DNA from: Gemmatimonadales bacterium
Lineage (GTDB): Bacteria > Gemmatimonadota > Gemmatimonadetes > Gemmatimonadales > GWC2-71-9
DNA length: 64,000 nt
NCBI GenBank assembly: GCA_019637315.1
Contig: JAHBVU010000017.1
Coordinates: 19,714 to 83,713, forward strand
Direction: 5' to 3'
The translations under genes and the position numbers were made by a program. Numbering within the stretch: the stretch's first letter is position 1; each line of letters opens with the position of its first letter. Shown here in pieces: positions 52,091 to 59,983 of this stretch. The notes beneath the pieces are model-generated. The model was not told the origin of the DNA. It ran no database searches and saw nothing but the letters and a program-made list of their open reading frames with translations.

Positions 52091-54990
52091 CCGCTGATCC
52101 GGTCCGCTTTCGCCGCCTGATGACGCTCGTCGGAGACGCGATGGAGCGCCCGGCAGGTGAACGCGATGCTTGGATCGCTGCGCAGTGTGCCGATGACCCG
52201 GCACTCCTCGAGGACGCCCGATCACTCCTGGCGCATGCCACGACTGGCGGCGTCGACTCGCTCGCCGCCGGAGTCGAAGCCCGGATCGCAGCGACCGCCC
52301 AGACCCTCCTCCCAGCCGCCATCCCCGAACGAATCGGGCCCTACCGCGTCACCGGCCCCCTCGGCGAAGGCGGGATGGGCTTCGTCTATGCCGGGCATCA
52401 GGAGTCGCCGGTTGCGCGCGATGTCGCCATTAAGGTCGTCCGGGGCGGGCTCTCGACGCCCAGCGTCATCGCCCGGTTCGAGCTCGAGCGCCGCACGCTC
52501 GCAACGCTCCAGCACCCGCACATCGCAGCGCTGTTCGATGCGGGCACCACCGCCGATGGCCTGCCCTACTTTGCCATGGAGCTGGTGCGCGGCGTGCCGA
52601 TCACGGCGTACTGCGACGGGCATCTGCTCGGCATCGAGGCCCGCCTGGATCTTTTCCGCCAGGTACTGAGCGCAGTGCACCATGCGCACCAGAAGGGCGT
52701 GGTGCACCGCGACCTCAAGCCCTCCAACATCCTCGTCACCGAGATCGACGGCGTCGCCACGCCGAAGATCATCGACTTCGGGATTGCCCGGGTGCTTTCC
52801 GGCGAGACCGGCATGACCACCGCGCACACCGGGCAGCACGCGCTGCTCGGCACCCGGGAGTACATGAGTCCAGAGCAGCTTTCCGCCCCGGCCGACACGG
52901 TGGACACCCGCTCCGACATCTACTCGCTCGCGGTGCTGCTGTACGAGCTGCTGACCGGATTGCTGCCCTTCCCGTCGGGCCAGCTGCGCGCCGCGTCGCC
53001 GCTCGAGCTCGAGCGACTGATCCGCGATACCGAGCCGCCGCTGCCGAGTCGACAGGTCCTCGCCGATCCCGACACCGCCGGCGCACGAGCGGCTGCCCGG
53101 AGCAGTACCCCGCGCGGGCTCGCGCGCAGCTTGCAGGGCGATCTCGACACGATCGTCGGCACCGCCATGCGCAAGGACCCGGCCCATCGCTACCCCTCGG
53201 CCGCCCAGTTCGCCGAGGATATCGCACGGTACCGCTCCGGGCTGCCGATTGCCGCGCGGCCCGCCACGCTGGGATACTACGCGGGACGCTTCGTCCGGCG
53301 TCATCGCGTCGGCGTGCTCGGCACGGCCACGGCGCTGCTGGTACTGATCGCGACGATCGGCACCTTTACCTGGCGTCTCAGCGAAGAGCGCGATCGGGCC
53401 CAGCTCGAATCCGCCAAGGCTGCCCGGGTAGCCGACTTTCTGGAAGGTCTCTTCAGCGGCTCCGACCCCACCGTGGCGGCATCGCCGGATGTGAGCGCAC
53501 GCCAACTGCTCGATTCGGGCGCGGTTCGCATCACGAAGCAACTGGAAGGTGAGCCTGCCTTGCAGGCCTCGATGCTGTTCGTGATCGGGCGCACCTACCG
53601 GAGGCTCGGGCTCTTCCAGGACGCGGAGGCGCGACTGACCGAAGCGCTGGCCCTGCAGCAGGCGCTCTACGGCGAAACCCACGCCGACGTGGCGACGACG
53701 CTGGAGGAACTGGGCCGAGTCCACCTCACCCTCGCGGGCAGACTGGGGGACGCCGAGGAGGAACAGCGCCGGGCCCTGGCAATCCGAACCACGCTCTTTG
53801 GTGCGCACGACTCGGCCACCGTCGGCACCATGCAGGCCCTCGCCACGACCCTCAACCAGCGCGGCAAGCACGCTACCGCGGAAAGCCTGCTGGTTGCGGC
53901 CCTCGCCAGCCAGCGGGTCTCCCCCAGGACGACTGCGTTAGATAGCGCCGCCACCCTGCAGACGCTCGGCATCGTGCTGCGCAACCTTCAACGGCTCGAT
54001 GAAGCGGAGGAGGCGGCTCGTGCATCGCTGGCGGTGCGGCGTCAGGGTCTGGCCCCCACCCATCCCGACCTCGTGTTGTCGCTGCACACCCTGGCGTACA
54101 TTCTCGAGCAGGCGGGCCAGTATGAAGAGGCGGAGGCGCTCTTTCGCGAGCGCTACGAGCTGTCGGTCCGGAGCGTCGGGCTCGAGAATCCGGCCACGGT
54201 CAACGCGCTCAACAGCGTGGCGTACATGCTCTGGCGGTCGGGGTCGTACGCAAAGGCAGAGGAGGCTTTCCGCGAGGTCGTGGCACTCGGCCGCCGAGCG
54301 TACCGCACGGATCACGTCGTCGTCGGGATTGGCATCAACAACCTTGCGGTAGCCGTGCGGCGACGAGGCGGAGCGGCGCTCAAGGAAGCCGAGGCGCTGC
54401 AGCGCGAAGCGATTGCAATCAATCGGTCGGCCTACGGCACGGAGCACCCCCGCACGGCGGCCGACCTGGACAATCTTGGCCGGATCTTTCTCGCGCAGGG
54501 CCGAACCGCAGAAGCGGAACGGACTCACCGCGAGGCGCTGGCCCTTCGATCCCGGCTGCTCACCCCGGACGACCTCGAAAACGCCGAGAGCCTGCTCGGA
54601 CTCGGCGCCGCCCGCGCCGCGGCAGGTGACCTGACCGCCGCCGACTCCCTGATGCGGCGGGCGCTCGCGATGCGGACCGAACGGCTGGGCAATCTCAATC
54701 CGCGGACCGCCAATGCACACCACGACCTCGGCGTCGTGCTGCGTCAACGTCGCGAGTACGAGGGCAGCGAGCACCACCTCCGCCAGGCCCTCACTGCGCG
54801 CAGCGCGATTGCCGGGCCGCCCCATCCTGATGCGGCGATCACGATGCGCGAGCTGGCGCTCGTCCTCCGCACGGTCGGACGGGGCAGCGAAGCGGACTCG
54901 CTGCTGCACCAGAGCCGACAGATCCTCGTCGAACGACTCGGCGCCGACGACCCCGAAACGCGACGCACCAGCGCCCTGCTGACCCGATAG
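52087..54990 (+). CDS. Transmembrane Ser/Thr protein kinase with TPR sensor domain
   Basis: 967 aa. After about 80 residues resembling the sigma-partner N-terminal extension, the kinase domain has G-loop GEGGMGFV, K116 (VAIKVV), D209 (HRDLKPSN), D230 (IIDFGIA) and the activation end LGTREYMSPEQ. One membrane helix (VGVLGTATALLVLIATIGTF) near residue 425 leads to a C-terminal series of about ten TPR/Kinesin-light-chain-like repeats with A-L-x-I-R/L-x-G-x-x-H-P patterns. It probably senses envelope peptides through TPRs and modifies the sigma factor. Convergent with the PLA2-like gene. Confidence 0.93.
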   Translation: MTADPVRFRRLMTLVGDAMERPAGERDAWIAAQCADDPALLEDARSLLAHATTGGVDSLAAGVEARIAATAQTLLPAAIPERIGPYRVTGPLGEGGMGFVYAGHQESPVARDVAIKVVRGGLSTPSVIARFELERRTLATLQHPHIAALFDAGTTADGLPYFAMELVRGVPITAYCDGHLLGIEARLDLFRQVLSAVHHAHQKGVVHRDLKPSNILVTEIDGVATPKIIDFGIARVLSGETGMTTAHTGQHALLGTREYMSPEQLSAPADTVDTRSDIYSLAVLLYELLTGLLPFPSGQLRAASPLELERLIRDTEPPLPSRQVLADPDTAGARAAARSSTPRGLARSLQGDLDTIVGTAMRKDPAHRYPSAAQFAEDIARYRSGLPIAARPATLGYYAGRFVRRHRVGVLGTATALLVLIATIGTFTWRLSEERDRAQLESAKAARVADFLEGLFSGSDPTVAASPDVSARQLLDSGAVRITKQLEGEPALQASMLFVIGRTYRRLGLFQDAEARLTEALALQQALYGETHADVATTLEELGRVHLTLAGRLGDAEEEQRRALAIRTTLFGAHDSATVGTMQALATTLNQRGKHATAESLLVAALASQRVSPRTTALDSAATLQTLGIVLRNLQRLDEAEEAARASLAVRRQGLAPTHPDLVLSLHTLAYILEQAGQYEEAEALFRERYELSVRSVGLENPATVNALNSVAYMLWRSGSYAKAEEAFREVVALGRRAYRTDHVVVGIGINNLAVAVRRRGGAALKEAEALQREAIAINRSAYGTEHPRTAADLDNLGRIFLAQGRTAEAERTHREALALRSRLLTPDDLENAESLLGLGAARAAAGDLTAADSLMRRALAMRTERLGNLNPRTANAHHDLGVVLRQRREYEGSEHHLRQALTARSAIAGPPHPDAAITMRELALVLRTVGRGSEADSLLHQSRQILVERLGADDPETRRTSALLTR

Positions 54991-55012
54991 CTCCGCCGGC
55001 CAGGCCCCGGAC

Positions 55013-58000
55013 TCAGAGTCCGAGGCGAGTGTCCTGCACGAAGCTGTTCATGTGCCCGGTGGTACAGCTCAGGGTCCAGTTGAGGTACCGGCGCACCGCC
55101 TCGGCCGTCCTCGGAAAGAGACCCCACGCCTGCTTGTAGGCCGAGGACCCCGGCGTCAGCACGTTGCCATCTCGGGTCAAGCGCGCATTGAGCAATCCGT
55201 ACCGAACGATGCAGGCTCCGGCGAAATCGTTGCCGATCGTGCCGGTTGCGTTGCCGTACCAGCTCGTCTGGCGGTCATGGTGGTAGCAGAGATAGTCCAT
55301 ACCGTCGACCGACAGCTGCGACTTGCCCTCAGCCGGCCGCCCATGCCCGCAGTTGCGTCCATAGAAGGGGACCGGAATCGTCAGCCACTCGAACGGGATA
55401 TAGGCATCCCGAATGCAGTCTGCCTGACAACCCGCCATGAGCGTTTTGTAGCTCGCTACCGTGGTCCGGTACGGAGGCATCGGCACGGCCACGGCAGCGT
55501 GGAACCGGGTGACAGGGCCCGCGACGGTCGTATCGGTGGTCCACGGGGCCGAGGGACTTCCCCGCTTGACGCGCACCCGATTGCCGTTCAGCACCACACC
55601 GATCCGCCCCTTGTTGAGGTGAAAGTCGGTAGCTCCCACGGAGGCCAGCGTCGTCCAGGCGCCTTGCAGACCGTCCTTCACGTAGAACGATCCGTTCGAC
55701 CGCATAGCACCGATCCGATTGCCATCGAGCTGATACTTCGCGAATCCGCCCGTTGCCAGCACCGCCCAGGTACCGGAAATGCCGTCCTTAGCGCGCAACT
55801 CGCCGTTGGTCCGGAGCAGCGCAATCCGATTGCCCGCGAGCTGGAACGACGCGGCCGTACTCGCATCGAGCACGGTCCAGGCGCCGTTGATGCCGTCCTT
55901 GACTCGAAAGACTCCGCCCTCCTGCAGTACGCCGATGCGGTTGCCTTCGAGCTGAAAGTCACGAGCGGTGCCGGCTACGAGCGTGGTCCAGGCGCCGCTC
56001 AAGCCGTCGCGCACCCGGAAGTCGCCGTTGGCGTCGAGCAGTCCGATACGGTTGCCCTCGAGCTGGAATTTCGCCACTCCACCGCTGGCAACAACCGTCC
56101 AGGCGCCGTTGATGCCGCTCTTGACCCGGACGCTGCCGTTACCATGGCGCACGCCGATCAGGTTGCCCTCGAGCTGAAAATCGGCGGCGGTCGCGACGAC
56201 CAGCGTTTCCCACTCTCCGACTCGGTCGCGCACCCGCAGTGTGCCCTGCCCGCCGCTCACGTCGCTCAGGATCGCGATGCGCTCCGCCTCCCACTGGAAA
56301 CGGGCCACGCCGTCGTCGGTCCAGGGCGCGGCAGATCCCGTTGCCGGGGTGACCAGCCGCCCGCCAGTTACGATCGCTGGCGCCTCGACCAGGCGCGGGA
56401 GGTAGACGGTCCAGACCACGCCGTTGGCAATCGCGCCGGTCGGGTCGACCACCACCGAGGCTGTGCTGCTGAGTGCGCCCAGGGTGGCCGTAATCGTAGC
56501 GGAGCCGCTGCTCATGGCGGTCACCTCGCCCTGCGCGTCTACCGAGGCCACTGCGGGATTCGAGCTCTGCCAGAGAGGCGTGGACACCGCCACCTCCGCA
56601 CCGTTGGCGGCGAACGCTACCACGCCCAGGGTGGTCCGTTCACCGAGAGCAGTCGCCGTCCAGTCCCCGGGGGTTACCTCGAGCGACACGGCAGCCGGCG
56701 GCGGCGTACCAAGCACCGTGATCCTGGCCTCGGCCGCACGTCCCGGAGTGACCGCCCTGATCAGGGCAACACCTGGGGCAACTGCGGTCGCGAGGCCGCT
56801 CGACGACACCGTTGCCACGCCCGGCGCCGATGTGGTCCAGGTGTAGCCCAGCCCTTCGATCAGAGCGCCGTTGGCATCGGTGGCGCGGGGCACGACCTGC
56901 AGGGTGTCGCCCGCGGTGTAGAGGGTATCGTGCCCGGGCGAGAGGGCCAGCGCAGCAATCACCTGGGTTACCTGCACCGGAATCTCGGTGCTGCCCGCGC
57001 TCGTCTCGCCGACGACGACCGCGCTGCCCTGCCTGACCGAGCGCATCACGCCATCGGCCGAGACGGTCACGACCGTGGTATCGGAGGAGCGCCAGATCAC
57101 CTCCCAGTCGGTGAGCGGCCGTCCGTTGGCGTCCTTACCCGCGACCGTGAGTCCCTGCTCCGCGCCGAGCGCGGTCGGTTGCCAGGACGCCGGGGTCACT
57201 TCCACGCTGGCCAGCTGCTGGGTCACCTCGATCTCGGCCGCGCCTTCGCGATCCTCGACCACCGCTCGCAGCAGGGTTGAACCGACCTGCTGCGCAGTCG
57301 CGAGACCCGTCGCTGTGACCGTGACGGTGCTGTCGTCGGCAAGTTCCCACGCGACGACCGCGTCGGCAATGGGCTGATCGTTGGCATCCAGGGCGGTCGC
57401 GGTGAACTGCTGCTGCGCACCGAGTGCGGTTGGCTGCCAGGAGGCTGGGGCCACCGCCACGGACGCGAGCACCTGGGTGACGTCGATAGCCGCGGTGCCC
57501 GTCCCCCCGGCCACGGTCGCCCGAAGCGAGGTGGTACCGACCCGCTCTGCCGTGGCCAGTCCTTCCGGGGTGACGGTGACCGGGCCGCCCTGGTCCGCCT
57601 GCCAGACAAATACGGCTCCGGCAATTGGGTTCTCGTTGGCGTCGCGGGCGGTCGCGGTGAACTGCTGGGTCAGCTGCAACGCCGTCGGTGCCCAGGCCTC
57701 CGGCGAGACCACGACCGACGCGACCGCCTGCTCGACCGTGACCGCGACCGTGGCCGTGACGCTGCCGACGGCCGCAGTCATGGTCGCCGACCCGTTGCCG
57801 ATGGCCGTCACCAGGCCCGTCGACGTGACACTGGCGACCTCAGGACTCGAGGAGGTCCAGACAACCTCCGCGCCGGCCACAGCGCTGCCGTTGGCGGCGC
57901 GGGGTGTCGCGGTCAGGCGGAGGGTGTCACCCAACGCGGAGAGTACCGTGCCGCCAGGGCTCGCAATGGCAATCGTCGAGACGCCAGGAAGTGGGGGCGG

Positions 58001-58090
58001 CGGGGTCGGTCGGGAGGGTTCGTCACCGCCGCAGCCGGCACCTGCGAGCAGGACGAACACCGCAACGAGTGCGAGGCGAAAGTACGGCAT
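55013..58090 (-). CDS. Large lipoprotein: Ig-like domains, seven 38-residue repeats, phospholipase-A2-like C-terminus
   Basis: 1025 aa from ATG 58090 (GGAG 6 nt upstream; the open frame continues upstream but as noise). Lipobox LLAGAGC, then about five or six BIG2-type Ig domains (VVWTSSSPEVASVTSTG, TALGAQQQFTATALDAN). Residues 595-860 hold seven repeats of the form FQLEGNRIGVL-x-G-FRVKDGINGAWTVL. The last 130 residues include RNCGHG, DGMDYLCYHHDRQTSWYGN and four more Cys, matching the Ca-loop and Cys-x-x-His-Asp site of phospholipase A2. It could be a surface or secreted lipase; activity is inferred. Confidence 0.75.
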   Translation of the reverse strand: MPYFRLALVAVFVLLAGAGCGGDEPSRPTPPPPLPGVSTIAIASPGGTVLSALGDTLRLTATPRAANGSAVAGAEVVWTSSSPEVASVTSTGLVTAIGNGSATMTAAVGSVTATVAVTVEQAVASVVVSPEAWAPTALQLTQQFTATARDANENPIAGAVFVWQADQGGPVTVTPEGLATAERVGTTSLRATVAGGTGTAAIDVTQVLASVAVAPASWQPTALGAQQQFTATALDANDQPIADAVVAWELADDSTVTVTATGLATAQQVGSTLLRAVVEDREGAAEIEVTQQLASVEVTPASWQPTALGAEQGLTVAGKDANGRPLTDWEVIWRSSDTTVVTVSADGVMRSVRQGSAVVVGETSAGSTEIPVQVTQVIAALALSPGHDTLYTAGDTLQVVPRATDANGALIEGLGYTWTTSAPGVATVSSSGLATAVAPGVALIRAVTPGRAAEARITVLGTPPPAAVSLEVTPGDWTATALGERTTLGVVAFAANGAEVAVSTPLWQSSNPAVASVDAQGEVTAMSSGSATITATLGALSSTASVVVDPTGAIANGVVWTVYLPRLVEAPAIVTGGRLVTPATGSAAPWTDDGVARFQWEAERIAILSDVSGGQGTLRVRDRVGEWETLVVATAADFQLEGNLIGVRHGNGSVRVKSGINGAWTVVASGGVAKFQLEGNRIGLLDANGDFRVRDGLSGAWTTLVAGTARDFQLEGNRIGVLQEGGVFRVKDGINGAWTVLDASTAASFQLAGNRIALLRTNGELRAKDGISGTWAVLATGGFAKYQLDGNRIGAMRSNGSFYVKDGLQGAWTTLASVGATDFHLNKGRIGVVLNGNRVRVKRGSPSAPWTTDTTVAGPVTRFHAAVAVPMPPYRTTVASYKTLMAGCQADCIRDAYIPFEWLTIPVPFYGRNCGHGRPAEGKSQLSVDGMDYLCYHHDRQTSWYGNATGTIGNDFAGACIVRYGLLNARLTRDGNVLTPGSSAYKQAWGLFPRTAEAVRRYLNWTLSCTTGHMNSFVQDTRLGL
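55511..56308 (-). repeat. Seven tandem 38-codon repeats within the PLA2-like lipoprotein gene
   Basis: 798 bp encode seven units of about 38 residues with consensus (D/K)FQLEGNRIGVL, two to four variable residues, G-x-FRVKDGINGAWT-(V/T)L. Units 2-6 are most alike at the protein level; units 1 and 7 are diverged edges. The count and strand-like pattern suggest a propeller of about seven blades. Confidence 0.75.
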
Positions 58091-58188
58091 GAGCAACTCC
58101 GGATCGGGGTTTGGGCGTGCTCCGAGCACGCCCCTACCCTCTAGATGCGGAATTCCTCCTCGAACCGTGCACCGGGAGATCTCCGGCG

Positions 58189-59766
58189 CTAGCCTGCCAC
58201 GGTCGCCCCCGCCCGAGCCGTGCCGACCGCCGTGGCGGCAGCCGGGGTTACGATTGCTGCCGCAGCCCGCTCGCCGGAGCGGATGGCGCCTTCGATGAAG
58301 GTGGGCCACTCCGGCGAGGTCTCGGTGCCGGCCCAATGCAGCGGACCGATCGGATCGCGCACGGCAGACTTGAACAACGCCGTGGCCCCCGGAGCGAGAT
58401 AGCCGCCGTAGCAGCCCCGCGTCCATACCTGGGTGGACCAGTTCATCTCGATGACGCGATCCGGCGTCAGGGCCTTGTCGCCGAACCGGGTCGCCATCTC
58501 GGCCAGGATCCGCTGCCGCCGCTCCTGCGCAGGCAGCAGTGAGGCGGCGCGCGCCTGATCGGTGTAGAGGAACCCGGTCAACACGCCGGCAGTGCCGTAG
58601 CCCTCCGGCGCGCTGCTGTCGGCGGTTTCGGACACCATCGCGGAGTAGTCCAGCGACCCGCCGCTCAGACCCTGCTCGCGCCAGAACGGGGTGCTGTAGA
58701 CCATGCCGACTTTGATGACGAGCCCCTGCGGCCAATGCTGCGTAATCTGCGCCCGGGCCAACGGAAGCGACGGCGCGAACTCGATCGCGCCCATCAGCGA
58801 GGGTGGCCCCGCGAAGATGACGTGGCGCGCTTTGACATCGACCGCGTCGGTGCTGACCGTAGCCTCGGTTTCGCTCCAACGGACTCGGCGCACCGGATTC
58901 CTGAGCCGGATGTTGCTGGCGCCAAGCAGGTCCGCCATGCCGGTTGCAACCGGCTGAACACCGCCCACGACGCGATCCTGCTGCGCAGCATCCTCGAACC
59001 CGTTCAGCTTGTCGAAGCTGACGCACTGCTTGACCAGCGAGAGGAATGACAGCACCGAGATCTGCTCGGGACTGGCGCAGGCGTACGACATGTCGGCGAC
59101 GAGAAAGTCGCGGATGTTCGGCTCCCTGACGTTCTGCGCGAGCCACTGGGCCAGCGTGATGCCATCCCAGGCACGGGCCTCAGGATGCGACCAGGGCGCG
59201 GCGGGGTCGAGCGAATCGGCCATCCCCTGCAGTCTGGTCTTGATCGCTTCGACGCGAGCGTAGCCGGGCAGTACCGACCAATCGTCGCCGACGCGTTGGT
59301 GCTGCTTGAGCGCGGGGCCGTAGACGATCGACTCGCCGAAGTTCGGGCTGGGATAGGTCGTCTTGCCCGTCGCCTTGATCCAGTGGTAGAAGCGGTCGTG
59401 CCCCGCGCCCGCCCACTGGCCACCCTCGTCGACCCAGCCACCGCCGGGCAGCTGGATGGTCAGCGTCCGGCCGCCGACTCGATCGCGCGCCTCGAGGACG
59501 AGCACCGTCTTGCCGGCTGCCTTGACCGCATGCGCAGCCGCGAGGCCGGCAAAGCCGGCGCCGACCACGCATACGTCGACCGAGACTGACTGGCGGCGGG
59601 GGCCGGACTCCGGGGCGGTACTGTCCGTCGCGGCAACAGTCCCGCCCGCGTTTGGCGGCGCCGTGCAGGCGGTGCCCACCAGGCCCGCAGCGGCAGCAAC
59701 GCCGCCGACTTTCAGGAACTCACGTCTCGAAACGTCGGCCGGCAGGGACGGGTCGGTGTCGGTCAT
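58189..59766 (-). CDS. Tat-exported flavin amine oxidase
   Basis: 525 aa. Tat signal SRREFLKVGGVAAAAG followed by a lipobox-like VGTAC. FAD domain: VVGAGFAGLAAAHAV and LEARDRVGGRT; the C-terminal flavin site GPLHWAGTETSPEWPTFIEGA (shown in part). C452 in TRGCYGGYLAPG aligns with the Cys that binds FAD covalently in monoamine oxidases. Substrate is probably a primary amine; specificity unknown. It lies 98 bp upstream of the PLA2-like lipoprotein in the same direction. Confidence 0.9.
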   Translation of the reverse strand: MTDTDPSLPADVSRREFLKVGGVAAAAGLVGTACTAPPNAGGTVAATDSTAPESGPRRQSVSVDVCVVGAGFAGLAAAHAVKAAGKTVLVLEARDRVGGRTLTIQLPGGGWVDEGGQWAGAGHDRFYHWIKATGKTTYPSPNFGESIVYGPALKQHQRVGDDWSVLPGYARVEAIKTRLQGMADSLDPAAPWSHPEARAWDGITLAQWLAQNVREPNIRDFLVADMSYACASPEQISVLSFLSLVKQCVSFDKLNGFEDAAQQDRVVGGVQPVATGMADLLGASNIRLRNPVRRVRWSETEATVSTDAVDVKARHVIFAGPPSLMGAIEFAPSLPLARAQITQHWPQGLVIKVGMVYSTPFWREQGLSGGSLDYSAMVSETADSSAPEGYGTAGVLTGFLYTDQARAASLLPAQERRQRILAEMATRFGDKALTPDRVIEMNWSTQVWTRGCYGGYLAPGATALFKSAVRDPIGPLHWAGTETSPEWPTFIEGAIRSGERAAAAIVTPAAATAVGTARAGATVAG

Positions 59767-59912
59767 AGGATCCTCGAGGGATACGCAGAAGAACGTGGGG
59801 GACGGGCCTGCTATTGCTGTGATGCTGGCGGAGCCTTAGAGGACGATAGGCCCGCGAGACGGCTCTCGACCATGCGCGCTTCCGGCACCTGTCAGCGGAC
59901 AAGTCCAAACGA

Positions 59913-59949
59913 CCGTACGCCCGGGATTCTGAGCCCGGGGAGGGTACGG
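59913..59949 (-). terminator. Stem-loop after the ADOP permease
   Basis: CCGTAC...GTACGG enclosing CCCGGG...CCCGGG, 12 bp paired in two blocks, with a small internal loop. On the minus strand it follows the ADOP stop by 34 bp and is followed by TCGTTTGG. Confidence 0.45.
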
Positions 59950-59983
59950 AAAGCGCCGAGCGGAGTCAAGGGCGCAGGGTAGG

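Noticed and set aside
55052..57280. 742-codon open frame antisense to the PLA2-like lipoprotein
   Set aside because: Its apparent repeats are the shadow of the seven coding repeats on the other strand; composition is Arg/Gly/His-rich.
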